38,970 nt of DNA, taken from contig NZ_SADT02000011.1 of the NCBI RefSeq assembly GCF_004016445.2, positions 1 through 38,970 on the forward strand, read 5' to 3'. Every line of letters begins with the position of its first letter. Within the stretch, counting starts at the first letter, position 1. Under the pieces are notes generated by a model, which saw only the letters and a list, made by a program, of their open reading frames with translations, was not told where the DNA came from and made no database searches. A program made the translations under genes and the position numbers. Of the stretch, positions 1 to 9,018 are shown piece after piece. This DNA is from Mesorhizobium sp. M2E.F.Ca.ET.219.01.1.1. Its GTDB lineage: Bacteria > Pseudomonadota > Alphaproteobacteria > Rhizobiales > Rhizobiaceae.

Positions 1-178
1 GCCGCAGAGTTGCCGGTCTGGCTGCACAGATACAATTGGCACCGTCCCCACGGGAGCCTAAAGTCCAAAACACCTATCAGTCGCCTCGCTCTAACCGAGG
101 ACAACCTGTTGAGGCTCCACAGCTAGCGATCCCACCAGTTGAGTTGCTCCAAGTCGGTGTCTAGCTTTCTACATTCTG

Positions 179-194
179 TGTCCGACGCTGGACA
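179..194 (+). promoter_or_regulatory. NifA upstream activator site, P450 operon
   Basis: The site TGTCCGACGCTGGACA fits TGT-N10-ACA exactly. It lies about 85 bp upstream of a good -24/-12 element, the usual arrangement for NifA-activated sigma-54 promoters. Bases 1-178 upstream show nothing I can interpret. Confidence 0.75.
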
Positions 195-278
195 AGAATG
201 TTGCAATCCCGACCAGCAAGTCAGCGCAGGCGCCACCTGTTGCCCAGCAAACGGCAAGGATTATCGAAAGACGAATTC

Positions 279-292
279 GGCACGGAGCTTGC
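279..292 (+). promoter_or_regulatory. Sigma-54 (-24/-12) promoter, P450 operon
   Basis: GGCACGGAGCTTGC has GG and GC separated by exactly 10 bases and matches the GGCACG-N4-TTGC core. The predicted transcription start is near base 304, almost on the first ATG of the P450. Either the message is leaderless or translation starts further in. Confidence 0.75.
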
Positions 293-304
293 ACCAACGA
301 TTGC

Positions 305-1570
305 ATGCAAATGCCGACAGCATCTCATGAACGGTCTCTCGATTCTGGCGCGGTTAAATCGCGGCCGGTTCCAGATCATGTCCCGCCCGAAATGGTGAGG
401 GACTTCAGCCTGTTTACGTCGCCCGGCATGTTGCCGACCGCTAACGGGGATCCGCATGCAGCGGTTGCTTGCGTTCATGCCGGGCCTCCGATCTTTTATT
501 CAACCAGCAACACGCGCGACGGTCGGGGTACCTGGGTCATCACTCGCGCGAGCGACCAGCGCCGGGTGCTGCAGGACACCGAAACGTTTTCCAGCCATCG
601 CAGCATCTTCGCCTCTGTGCTCGGCGAGAGCTGGCCGATGATCCCGCTTGAGCTCGATCCGCCATTCCACGGTGTTTTTCGCTCACTGCTCAATCCGCTG
701 CTTTCGCCAAAGCGGGTAATGGCATTGGAGCCGGCTGTCCGGGAACGAGCGATCAAGCTGATCGACAGGATCGCCGCATCAGGCACGAGCTGCGACATCA
801 TGAAGGATTTTGCAGTTCCGTTCGCGGTCAATATCTTCCTTCGCTTTATTGGGCTTTCGGACAACGGACTAGAAACATTTGTCGGCTGGGCTAGAGATCT
901 GCTCCACGGCGATAAGGAGCAACGACCACCCGCAGCCCGGACGATCGTGGCCTTCATCGACGAACTTGCCACCGAGCGCCGCAAGGAGCCGGTCGATGAT
1001 TTCATGACCTTCATCGTGAAGGCAAAGGTCGAGGGTCGTCTGCTCAGTGACGAAGAAGTCCGTGGCATCGGCGTGCTTGTGTTCGTCGCGGGACTCGACA
1101 CGGTCTCAGCAGCCATATGCTTCGACTTGGCCCATCTCGCGCGCAACCCCAAAGATCAGGAATTGCTACGAAGCGAACCGGACCGGATTGCCGTCGCTGC
1201 GGAAGAATTGCTGCGCGCCTATTCGACCATTCAGATGATCCGAGTGGCAACGAAGGATGTCGACTTCAAAGGCGCGCCGATCCGCAAGGGAGACTATGTT
1301 TCCTGTGCCACGATGATTGCCAATCGTGACCCGGCGGAATTCGAATGCCCGAATGAGATCGATCTGGCGCGCGAGGACAACCGGCACGCTGCCTTTGGCT
1401 ATGGTCCCCATCGTTGTCTTGGCTCACACCTTGCCCGGCGGGAGATTGTCATTGGCCTGGAGGAGTGGCTGGCGCGCATCCCAGCCTTTCGGATCAAGAC
1501 AGGGACTGAACCTATCACCTTCGGCGGCCATGTGTTCGGGATCGAGAATCTGATCCTGGACTGGTCCTGA
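305..1570 (+). CDS. Cytochrome P450 (CYP127-like)
   Basis: This is a soluble bacterial P450 of 421 residues, a heme monooxygenase that would hydroxylate or oxidise a small, unidentified substrate using electrons from a ferredoxin. Visible motifs are the I-helix oxygen-binding stretch FVAGLDT, an ExxR-type EELLR, and the heme loop FGYGPHRCLG with the thiolate ligand at Cys371. It heads an operon with a ferredoxin fusion, SDR and flavin monooxygenase, which I recall as similar to y4vG-y4vJ of Rhizobium NGR234. The assignment to CYP127 is from memory. No clear ribosome binding site precedes 305. In-frame alternatives are ATG 311 and ATG 392. The NifA and sigma-54 sites upstream suggest expression in nitrogen-fixing cells. 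Confidence 0.9.
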   Translation: MQMPTASHERSLDSGAVKSRPVPDHVPPEMVRDFSLFTSPGMLPTANGDPHAAVACVHAGPPIFYSTSNTRDGRGTWVITRASDQRRVLQDTETFSSHRSIFASVLGESWPMIPLELDPPFHGVFRSLLNPLLSPKRVMALEPAVRERAIKLIDRIAASGTSCDIMKDFAVPFAVNIFLRFIGLSDNGLETFVGWARDLLHGDKEQRPPAARTIVAFIDELATERRKEPVDDFMTFIVKAKVEGRLLSDEEVRGIGVLVFVAGLDTVSAAICFDLAHLARNPKDQELLRSEPDRIAVAAEELLRAYSTIQMIRVATKDVDFKGAPIRKGDYVSCATMIANRDPAEFECPNEIDLAREDNRHAAFGYGPHRCLGSHLARREIVIGLEEWLARIPAFRIKTGTEPITFGGHVFGIENLILDWS

Positions 1571-1599
1571 AGTTTCAGCCAACGACATTGGAGTTCGCT

Positions 1600-2448
1600 A
1601 TGCGTGTCGTCGTACATAAAGCCAGATGCCAGGGTCATGCGCGCTGCTGGGCGCGGGCGCCGAGAGTCTTCAAGCTTGATGACGCCGGCTACATCTTGCC
1701 CGGTGATATTGATGTTGCCGATGGGGAGCAACTGCTTGCCTCAAAAGGGGTACGAGCCTGCCCCGAACAAGCTCTGGAAGTTGACGAGCCCCCCGCTAAC
1801 TCAGTTGTAGAGAGAGACACACGCAAAGTGCAGACTGGCATCGGGAAGGATAAAACAATCATACAATTCGCGACAGACCCTGTCGACCACGCGAAAATTA
1901 CCGAACTGCGTGACCGAGAGGCGATCCGCAACTGCCTGTATCGGTACTGCCGCGGGATAGACCGCGCCGATGAGGCGGCGCTGCGTAGCGCATACTGGCC
2001 CGAAGCGTATGACAGGCACGGTCCCTATTGCGGACCGGCAGAGGACTTCATCCAATTTGCTCTCGGTCTGCCGGGGCACCGTAACATCCATCAAATCACG
2101 AACAGCCTGATCGACTTCATCAGTTCAGCAGAGGCCGCGGTCGAGAGCTATTTCACCGCGCTGCAACGCGGACCGGATACAGACCAAGAAATACGTCAGA
2201 CGCTGCTTTGCGGCCGTTACTGCGATCTGTTTCAGAAGAGGCAGGACGAGTGGCGAATTGCGGAACGGACAGTCGTCTACGATTGGGTTGAGGAGCAAAT
2301 CCCGCCAGCGATTCTTGAGGCAGATAGGTTCGGCCGGCGACAGCCGATTGGAGCACAACATCCAGACGATCCCATCTACCAGTTGCTCAAGGGTCACATC
2401 CCCACCGACCAAGATGGCGTCGAGGGTCCCCAACTGGGAGCTGCATAA
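1600..2448 (+). CDS. [3Fe-4S] ferredoxin fused to SnoaL-like domain
   Basis: Residues 1-63 form a small ferredoxin with Cys10-x5-Cys16 and a distal Cys54-Pro, the pattern of P450-partner [3Fe-4S] ferredoxins. From about residue 95 to 240 the protein resembles the SnoaL/NTF2-like fold of polyketide cyclases and ring-hydroxylating dioxygenase beta subunits (LRDREAIRNCLYRYCRGID, then a His-rich HRNIHQITN stretch). The ferredoxin part would feed electrons to the P450 29 bp upstream, and the second part may bind or rearrange the product. I chose ATG 1600 because TTGGAG lies about 7 bp upstream; a TTG at 1588 is also in frame. Both domains read through without interruption. The function of the fusion is inferred. 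Confidence 0.8.
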   Translation: MRVVVHKARCQGHARCWARAPRVFKLDDAGYILPGDIDVADGEQLLASKGVRACPEQALEVDEPPANSVVERDTRKVQTGIGKDKTIIQFATDPVDHAKITELRDREAIRNCLYRYCRGIDRADEAALRSAYWPEAYDRHGPYCGPAEDFIQFALGLPGHRNIHQITNSLIDFISSAEAAVESYFTALQRGPDTDQEIRQTLLCGRYCDLFQKRQDEWRIAERTVVYDWVEEQIPPAILEADRFGRRQPIGAQHPDDPIYQLLKGHIPTDQDGVEGPQLGAA

Positions 2449-2596
2449 GTGGGTAGAAATGGAGGATGAGCGCCCTACGGGAACGACATCTGTGTGGGGC
2501 CGCAACTGGCGGTCACTGCAACGATTTGGCTCGGCCCTTCATTCCGCCCAAGGTTGATGGGCTGAGATCACAAGCGGTCATCGTGGAGAAGCTCTC

Positions 2597-4198
2597 GTGA
2601 AACTGGCAGCACGCACCGTAATCATCACAGGCGCTGCGGGCGGGATCGGCCGTGCCCTGGTCGATATCCTTGCCGCGGACGGAGACACTGTAGTTGCGGT
2701 GGACCTTCCGGGCAGTGGTGTGGTTGAACTGGCTCGGGATCTCGGGTCGCCGCACGTCGGTCTGGAGTGCGATGTGTCGCGAGAGAAGGACATGCTCTCA
2801 CTTTTCGGCCAGGTCGAAGCACGGTTCGCGCAAATCGATGTCCTCATCAACAATGCGGCGGTTGGACCCACGATGGATAGGATCATCGACACCGCTGTCG
2901 ATACCTTCCGACGCGGCGTGACAGTGAACCTTATTGGGCCATTCGTTATGGCCCGGGAAGCGGCGCGGCGCATGAAGCCGGGCGGTGCGATCGTCAATGT
3001 GGCTTCGATGGCGGGCGTGGTCGGCAATCCCAGGCGCAACGCCTACGCAGCCTCGAAAGCTGGCGTGATCTCGTTGACAAAGTCCCTTGCATGCGAGTGG
3101 GCTATGCGAGGAATCCGCGTCACGGCGGTGGCGCCGGGCTCCGTCCGCACCCCAATGGTCACAGAACTGGCACGCGCTGGCAAAATGGACCTCGCGGCGA
3201 TACGCCGCCGCGTGCCGATGGGGCGCTTGGCTCGCCCCGACGAGATCGCCAGGGTCGTGCGTTTTCTGAGCAGCACGCAGGCGCGCTACATCACCGGCTC
3301 GGTGCTGGCAGTCGACGGAGGCTGGATGTCATTCAACCAGCCGGGGGATGCTCACCCGCCGGTGGATGGTGCGCTCCAAGCCGAGCTCTCCTGTCCGGCC
3401 GAATGCACAGATGCGCGAATCGTGCTCGTCACCGGTGGCGCAAAAAGCATTGGCGCGGCCGTCGCTCGCCGCTTTGCCGCGAACGGCGACACCGTCGTGA
3501 TTGCTGATAAAGATGGCACTGCAGCGGCAGAGCTGGCTACATCGCTCCCCGGCAAGCATCTGGCGAAATCGCTGGACGTGGCCGTCGAGAGCGATGTGGT
3601 GTCGATGTTCGAAGAACTGAGGGGACGCTTCGGGTATATCGATGTTCTGGTCAATAGTGCTGATACCGCCGACAGGATTGTGCCTGCGATCGAGCAACTG
3701 TCGAAACAGCTCGAACACGTCCTGGATGTCAACCTTACCGGCGCCTTCACCTGCGCGCGCGAAGCGATCAAGGCTATGCGCCCGGGCGGCGTGATCCTCA
3801 ATCTCGGGTCGATCGACAGCTTTCTGCCGTTCGCGCCGCGCCATGCCTACGGCGCCTCCAAGGCGGGGATGGATATGCTGACCCGTTGCATGGCGGCCGA
3901 ACTCGGGCCGGTCGGAATTCGGACAGCCACCGTCGCTCCTGGCCACATCCGCACGCCCGCACTTGCTCAGTTGGCCAAAGCCGGCCGCATCGACCTGACA
4001 GCAATCGGACGACGCATCCCCATGGGCAGGATGGGACGGCCAGAAGACGTCGCAGATGCATCGTTCTTCCTTGCTTCGTCTGACGCCTCATACATCAACG
4101 GCTCGATCCTCTACGTGGACGGCGGCTGGACCTCGTTCGGTGATGCGGGAAACGCCAGCGAACTCTATGACGAATGTTTTGCGGAGGCCGCAGGTTAA
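2597..4198 (+). CDS. Double-domain short-chain dehydrogenase/reductase (Y4vI-like)
   Basis: The 533-residue protein holds two complete SDR units in tandem, probably an old internal duplication. The first has the NAD(P) motif TGAAGGIG, the structural motif NNAAVG, and the catalytic pair Ser...YAASK. The second has TGGAKSIG, NSADTA in place of NNAG, and YGASK. Each half ends with a similar stretch (GSVLAVDGGWMSF and GSILYVDGGWTSF). Both active sites look usable, so the enzyme could oxidise or reduce two positions or work as an internal dimer. Translation starts at a GTG. It sits between the ferredoxin fusion and the flavin monooxygenase, and its size matches what I remember of NGR234 Y4vI. The substrate is unknown. 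Confidence 0.88.
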   Translation: MKLAARTVIITGAAGGIGRALVDILAADGDTVVAVDLPGSGVVELARDLGSPHVGLECDVSREKDMLSLFGQVEARFAQIDVLINNAAVGPTMDRIIDTAVDTFRRGVTVNLIGPFVMAREAARRMKPGGAIVNVASMAGVVGNPRRNAYAASKAGVISLTKSLACEWAMRGIRVTAVAPGSVRTPMVTELARAGKMDLAAIRRRVPMGRLARPDEIARVVRFLSSTQARYITGSVLAVDGGWMSFNQPGDAHPPVDGALQAELSCPAECTDARIVLVTGGAKSIGAAVARRFAANGDTVVIADKDGTAAAELATSLPGKHLAKSLDVAVESDVVSMFEELRGRFGYIDVLVNSADTADRIVPAIEQLSKQLEHVLDVNLTGAFTCAREAIKAMRPGGVILNLGSIDSFLPFAPRHAYGASKAGMDMLTRCMAAELGPVGIRTATVAPGHIRTPALAQLAKAGRIDLTAIGRRIPMGRMGRPEDVADASFFLASSDASYINGSILYVDGGWTSFGDAGNASELYDECFAEAAG

Positions 4199-4336
4199 TT
4201 GCCAGGCCTTCGCAGGGCGACCGGCCGAGCATTATGAAGCCTCGGCTCCACGACGCACCTGAGGTGCTTGAGATCCAAGCATGTGCATGCCGAGCACATT
4301 CCCGGTCGGCTGACGTGTCTATAACGAGGAGAAATC

Positions 4337-5389
4337 ATGGAATTTGCCACTTTCATTCTGGCCGCCCAGCGTGGCTATCACCAATCCTCAGAAAGCGTCA
4401 TCCGCAACTCCATCGAACAGGCCGTCGCTTCGGAGCAGGCTGGGTTCAACACCGCGTGGTTTGCTGAGCACCACTTCAACAATTACAGCCTCATACCATC
4501 CCCGCTGATGATGGTGGCGCACTGCGCCGGCTTGACAAGCACGATTCGCCTGGGCACTGCCGTCTGCGTGCTGCCGCTTTACCAACCGCAGCGCCTGCTG
4601 TCCGAGATCGGCTTCGCCGACATCGTTGCGAACGGCCGTCTCGAGCTCGGCGTAGGCTTGGGATACCAGCAGTTCGAGTTCGAACGGTTCGGCGTGGACA
4701 TCGATGAGGCGCCGGCCGTCTTTTCGGAATACCTGGACATCATTCTCAAGGGCCTCAACCAAAACGTCTTCGAACACGACGGCCAGTATGAGAAGATCCC
4801 CCCAACAGCGATTTCGGTCCGCACAGTCCAGCAGCCGACGCCGCCTATCTGGATCGCTGGCGGAGCCGCACGGATGGCTCGGGCCTACCGCGAGGGGCAC
4901 AATTTTTTTGTCACAGCCTTCCACGACGGCTTAGAGACTTTGACCACACTGCGTGAATCAGTCGAGAGGGCGGCGGCATCCGAGGAAAAGAACGTCACCG
5001 ACGTCAAGATATCGCTGCTGCGCTGCTGCTATGCCAGCCACGACGAGTTGGAGATCAACAGCTATCTCGACAATGCCCGCTTCCAGCGCCGGCTTTCTGA
5101 AGCCCTGCATCAGCGCCGCCAACAGAGCCACGATGGCTACCTGCTGCAGGAGACACCGACCCAGCAGGATCTGTCCTTCGAGACCATGCGCAAAAATTTG
5201 CCGATTGGCAGCGTAAATCGCGTGATTGATCGCCTGCTGGAAGAGATCGATATCTTGAAACCGGACCAGATCGCAGTTCAGACTCAATTGGGCGACTTCG
5301 ACCAAAAGACGATGCTGCGCCAGATCGAGCTCTGGGGCGACAAGATCATCCCTGCGGTCAACAAGGCGCTTTGTCATGCCGGAAGCTGA
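4337..5389 (+). CDS. Luciferase-like flavin-dependent monooxygenase (Y4vJ-like)
   Basis: This 350-residue protein belongs to the bacterial luciferase-like (LLM) family of TIM-barrel monooxygenases, which use reduced FMN and oxygen. It starts with MEFATFILAAQRG and carries the family features AEHHF near residue 43, GRLELGVGLGYQ, and PPIWIAGGA. A strong ribosome binding site (GAGGAG) lies just upstream of ATG 4337. It is the last biosynthetic gene of the P450 operon, and its 3' end overlaps nifQ by 14 bp, suggesting co-transcription and perhaps translational coupling. It differs clearly from the second LLM at 11563. The substrate is unknown. Confidence 0.88.
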   Translation: MEFATFILAAQRGYHQSSESVIRNSIEQAVASEQAGFNTAWFAEHHFNNYSLIPSPLMMVAHCAGLTSTIRLGTAVCVLPLYQPQRLLSEIGFADIVANGRLELGVGLGYQQFEFERFGVDIDEAPAVFSEYLDIILKGLNQNVFEHDGQYEKIPPTAISVRTVQQPTPPIWIAGGAARMARAYREGHNFFVTAFHDGLETLTTLRESVERAAASEEKNVTDVKISLLRCCYASHDELEINSYLDNARFQRRLSEALHQRRQQSHDGYLLQETPTQQDLSFETMRKNLPIGSVNRVIDRLLEEIDILKPDQIAVQTQLGDFDQKTMLRQIELWGDKIIPAVNKALCHAGS

Positions 5390-6002
5390 AGCCGGCCGTT
5401 ACGATGATGGCTGCCTATCCAGCGCGCAATGGCGTGGGTCCGAGCTAGGGAGGAGCTTCGATCAGCATGTGCTGCCCTGCGTACATTCACGTTCGCTTGA
5501 GGAGGTCCAGGCGGGCGAGGTGTTGGCGACGGAGGGGACAGGCCTTTCGTCTGTCGAATTGCGTGATGTCTTGGCCGCAACTTTCCCGTCTACCTCCAGC
5601 AGCGTATTCGCTTTGGAGGAGTTGAGCGAGCCCGAGCCGGAACTGGAAGAGGAGCTGCTACGCCGGCTGCTGCTAGCGCATGCTGCGCCGGCCGACCCGG
5701 CGAGCGGCCGCTTGGCCAAGATCATCGCCCGGCGTGCGATGCGCACGGACCATCTTTGGCGGGATCTTGGCCTCTCAAATCGCGCTGAGCTCAGCCGCCT
5801 GCTTGCCAGACATTTTCCCGCGCTGGCGGCAGGCAACACAGAAAACATGAAATGGAAAAAGTACTTTTACCGCAAGCTGTGTGAGGCCGAAGGCTTTTCG
5901 TCATGCACTGCACCCAGTTGTCGGGAATGCCAGGACTTCGAAAGCTGCTTCGGCCCGGAGGAAGTTGAGAGTCGCCTCTCGCCGACCAGGAATGCCGGTT
6001 AG
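5376..6002 (+). CDS. nifQ: NifQ, molybdenum donor for FeMo-co synthesis
   Basis: NifQ carries a Mo-Fe-S cluster and passes molybdenum to the NifEN/NifH complex that completes FeMo-co. The diagnostic C-terminal motif Cx4Cx2Cx5C is intact (Cys177, Cys182, Cys185, Cys191). Residues 85-100 are rich in glutamate, and the WRDLGL...LLARHFP region fits the family. The length of 208 residues is normal. It overlaps the monooxygenase gene, so it is probably expressed from the NifA promoter at 279. Its stop codon overlaps the 3' end of the convergent rpoN gene. Confidence 0.92.
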   Translation: MPEAEAGRYDDGCLSSAQWRGSELGRSFDQHVLPCVHSRSLEEVQAGEVLATEGTGLSSVELRDVLAATFPSTSSSVFALEELSEPEPELEEELLRRLLLAHAAPADPASGRLAKIIARRAMRTDHLWRDLGLSNRAELSRLLARHFPALAAGNTENMKWKKYFYRKLCEAEGFSSCTAPSCRECQDFESCFGPEEVESRLSPTRNAG

Positions 6003-7432
6003 TCACTTCGCTTGATCGCAGCTGCGGACAAACGCTTATCGCGGCGCCGTAGTATGGAGGAAGGGATGTTCATCGCCTCGCGATATTTGGTGACGGTACG
6101 GCGAGCGACATTGATGCCGGTCTGCTTGAGCTGAGCAACGATGTCTTCGTCGGAAAGTACCTTGTCGAGCGATTCTTCGGCGATGATTGCCTTGATCCGA
6201 TGGCGGACAGATTTGGCGGAGTGCGCGTCGCCGCCCTCGCAGGATGCGATTGTCGCTGTGAAAAAATACTTCAGCTCGAACACCCCGCGCGGAGTTAACA
6301 TGTACCTGTTCGAAGCCACCCGGCTTACCGTCGACTGGTGCATTTTGATCCCGTCAGCGACATTTTTGAGACAGAGAGGCCGCAGATGGGCGACGCCGTG
6401 TGTAAAAAAGGCATCCTGCTGGCGCACGATTTCGGTCGCAACCTTAAGGATCGTCTTAGCGCGCTGCTCGAGGCAGCTGATCAGCCAGTTCCCTTTTTCC
6501 TGGCAATGGTCGAGAAACGCTTTGCCTTCCGGATTTTGATTGGTCAGCTGCGAGATTTCGGCGACATAGGTGTGGTTGATCAACACTTTGGGCAGCGTGG
6601 CCGGATCAAGCTCCACCCGCCATCCACCTTCGGACTTGGGCATTACCCAGACGTCCGGTACGATGGTTTCCGGCGTCCCGGACTGGAACCGGTCTCCAGG
6701 CTTGGGATCGAGCGCGCGGATTTCGTTCCTCATGTCGAGGAGATCCTCCTCGTCGACTCCGCAACGCTGCTTCAATCCCTGAAAATCCCCCCGTGCAAGC
6801 ATCTCGAGATTGGCGACCAAAGCTGCCATAGCCGGGTCGAACCGGTCTTGCTGGCGCAGCTGAATCTCCAGGCATTCGCTGAGAGTTCGCGCAAAAATCC
6901 CCGGCGGATCAAATTGCTGCAAGATTCCGATGACCCGTTCCACATCAGCTTGCCGAACGTTTAACCTCCTGGCCAGATCGAAAAGGTTTACCTGAAGATA
7001 GCCAGTGTCCTCCAGATGGGCGGCGAGCTGTCCGGCAATCAGCCGCTCCTGGGGGGTGAACGGGGTGAGGGCGACCTGGCGGGCGACATGGTCGTGCAAT
7101 GTTTCGGTGTGGGCGGTAAACTCCTCGACGGCAGGTCGATCGTTGCCGCTACTGCGTTGCGACTTCCATTGCCCGCGCCCGCCAGACGGCCCGCCAATGG
7201 GCGATTCGCCGATTTCGCTTCTGCTTTGACTGCTCCGCTGATCCACCCCTGACAGCGGCGAATCGTCGTCAAACGGGTCAGGCTTCAAAACGGGGTTCCT
7301 CTCGAGTGCCTGCTGCACGAGCTGATGGAGTTCAGTATGCGTCAATCGCAGCAAGCGAATAGCTTCAATGGCTTGAGGCGATAAGACCATACGTTGCTTC
7401 TGGCGTTGAAGCAGGCTTGCTGAGAGATGCAT
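5999..7432 (-). CDS. rpoN: RNA polymerase sigma-54 factor RpoN (second-copy type)
   Basis: RpoN directs polymerase to -24/-12 promoters and needs an activator such as NifA. The 477-residue protein has the glutamine/leucine-rich activator-contact region I at its N-terminus (SASLLQRQKQRMVLSPQAI), an acidic region II, the core-binding domain, the helix-turn-helix (HQSTVSRVASNRYM), and the RpoN box ARRTVTKYRE at about residues 443-452. It lies 68 bp downstream of the peroxiredoxin gene on the same strand. That is the prxS-rpoN2 arrangement known from Rhizobium etli, where the pair is driven by NifA. I therefore infer the symbiotic second copy. The C-terminus overlaps the nifQ stop codon by a few bases on the other strand. 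Confidence 0.95.
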   Translation of the reverse strand: MHLSASLLQRQKQRMVLSPQAIEAIRLLRLTHTELHQLVQQALERNPVLKPDPFDDDSPLSGVDQRSSQSRSEIGESPIGGPSGGRGQWKSQRSSGNDRPAVEEFTAHTETLHDHVARQVALTPFTPQERLIAGQLAAHLEDTGYLQVNLFDLARRLNVRQADVERVIGILQQFDPPGIFARTLSECLEIQLRQQDRFDPAMAALVANLEMLARGDFQGLKQRCGVDEEDLLDMRNEIRALDPKPGDRFQSGTPETIVPDVWVMPKSEGGWRVELDPATLPKVLINHTYVAEISQLTNQNPEGKAFLDHCQEKGNWLISCLEQRAKTILKVATEIVRQQDAFFTHGVAHLRPLCLKNVADGIKMHQSTVSRVASNRYMLTPRGVFELKYFFTATIASCEGGDAHSAKSVRHRIKAIIAEESLDKVLSDEDIVAQLKQTGINVARRTVTKYREAMNIPSSILRRRDKRLSAAAIKRSD

Positions 7433-7500
7433 GTTGAACCGTAATCTGCCGAGGATGCTCTAGTGTGTGCTTGGGTTGTGTGAGACTTGCCACTTCTGGG

Positions 7501-8034
7501 TCATGCCGCCGCCTTCAGTTTGTCGAGAACGTTTTGCGGGGATGAAACGCCATAGGGGTCCGTCTCGCAGTTGTCACAGAAGCCTTCCTCCTCGAACCAC
7601 TGCTCCACCACGCCATCGTCGATCAGAGCGGCGTATCGCCAGGAGCGCATGCCAAAGCCCAGATTGTCCTTCGCGACCAGCATGCCCATTTTGCGCGTGA
7701 ACTCGCCCGACCCGTCTGGGATCAGCTCGATCTTCTGCAGCCCCAAGGACTTTCCCCACGCATTCATGACGAAAGCATCGTTGACCGAGACGCAGTAGAT
7801 CGCGTCAATTCGCAGTTCCAGAAATTGATCATAGAGTTTTTCGAAATCGGGCAGTTGGAAGGTCGAGCAGGTCGGGGTGAAGGCGCCAGGCAGCGAGAAC
7901 AGGATGACGCGCTTGCCCCCGAAATAATCGTCGGAGGTCTTGTTCTCCCACCGATAAGGATTTGGCCCCCCGATCGACTCATCGCGAACACGCGTGCGAA
8001 AGGTCACGAGAGGAACGTTCTTTCTGTCGGTCAT
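7501..8034 (-). CDS. prxS: Peroxiredoxin, PrxS-like (Prx5 type)
   Basis: This is a 177-residue thiol peroxidase that would reduce peroxides in bacteroids. The peroxidatic Cys56 sits in PGAFTPTCS. The C-terminal stretch EEEGFCDNCETDPYGVS supplies two further cysteines that could act in resolution. It is the first gene of a two-gene unit with rpoN, preceded by a -24/-12 element at 8297-8310 and a NifA site at 8441-8456. In R. etli the homologous gene is NifA-controlled and helps protect nitrogen fixation from peroxide. The symbol rests on this synteny and the fold. Confidence 0.88.
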   Translation of the reverse strand: MTDRKNVPLVTFRTRVRDESIGGPNPYRWENKTSDDYFGGKRVILFSLPGAFTPTCSTFQLPDFEKLYDQFLELRIDAIYCVSVNDAFVMNAWGKSLGLQKIELIPDGSGEFTRKMGMLVAKDNLGFGMRSWRYAALIDDGVVEQWFEEEGFCDNCETDPYGVSSPQNVLDKLKAAA

Positions 8035-8296
8035 TGATTTGCTCCCAGGCCAAAGTGGTACGGTGCATTTTTCGGTTAAACTGAAGCGGCATCGACTTCG
8101 GTCGACAGTTCCGGCAGCCTCGCGCCTTGGCGTGGTTGCCTCGGACCGGTCTTGTGCAAGACCGCCCCCGAGCAGGCACGTTTAAAGGCGACGAGCTTCC
8201 GCGGAGACGGGGAATTTCGCTCGCGTGCTTTATCGAGCTTTGAGAGGTAGGCATGGTCTGCAACCGTGATTTTGACTGCGTTCTATCGACCGAGTC

Positions 8297-8310
8297 GCAA
8301 GCGCCATGCC
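8297..8310 (-). promoter_or_regulatory. Sigma-54 promoter of prxS-rpoN
   Basis: Read on the minus strand, GGCATGGCGCTTGC has GG-N10-GC spacing and is preceded by T, a near-consensus -24/-12 element. Transcription would start near 8285, leaving a leader of about 250 bases before prxS. Confidence 0.75.
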
Positions 8311-8440
8311 AATTGACCCGATGCCTTGGGTTCACTTCGGTTTTTGCAGCAACTTTCGTGTTGTGCAGTAATGCCGGTCGATATTATTGCTCAAGCAGCA
8401 CTGGAAATTGGGTGCGACTCCGTTCGGCAAACCCGGCCTT

Positions 8441-8456
8441 TGTCCGAAGCCGGACA
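8441..8456 (-). promoter_or_regulatory. NifA upstream activator site of prxS-rpoN
   Basis: TGTCCGAAGCCGGACA is an exact TGT-N10-ACA site. It lies about 130 bp upstream of the -24/-12 element on the minus strand. Apart from these sites, bases 8311-9018 contain no gene I can support. Confidence 0.72.
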
Positions 8457-9018
8457 CGAATGTCGGAAATAGCCAAACGCCAGGATCTGGGGCGGGTTAA
8501 GAAACGTTGCCGTGGGCACCGGCTTCAGCACAATTGCGCCACGCGAGCATGGCTCCCAGCGTCAATGCCGTGCAGCAGCGAGACGAAGTCACTGCAGAAT
8601 ATCAACCTCTGCGAAGTCGTTGAAACCCAGCATGTGCGAGCCGTTCGAGGCGCAGATCAAGGCATGCTCGAGGAAGAGCTCGTGCTCTCGGCAGCAAGTG
8701 TTGCGACGTCTGACAAGGATCGTCGCGCTTCAAGGAAAAGAACCTGAATGGTGCACGGCTTGTGAAGGCCGGCGCATGGAAATGGCTGGGCTGATCATCC
8801 TCCATGAGGGTTGAATGAAGAGCTGGCCCCTATCTCCCTCAGCTGCAACGGGGGGAGGTAGGGCATGTCCGTCTATCGCGCTGGGTAACATTCCTCGGTG
8901 AGGCAATAAGGGGGAGCAATTTCTCATTTCGGCAGACACGACCCAGCTCTCCTTTCATGCGCTGATTCCCCCAAGGGAAATCGCGACTCCAGGCTTCCTA
9001 TGCAGCGAATCGCGGTGC

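Noticed and set aside
8253..8747. Plus-strand frame of 164 codons between the prxS promoter and the asnB relic
   Set aside because: It covers the prxS promoter and NifA site, lacks a ribosome site and shows no family features.
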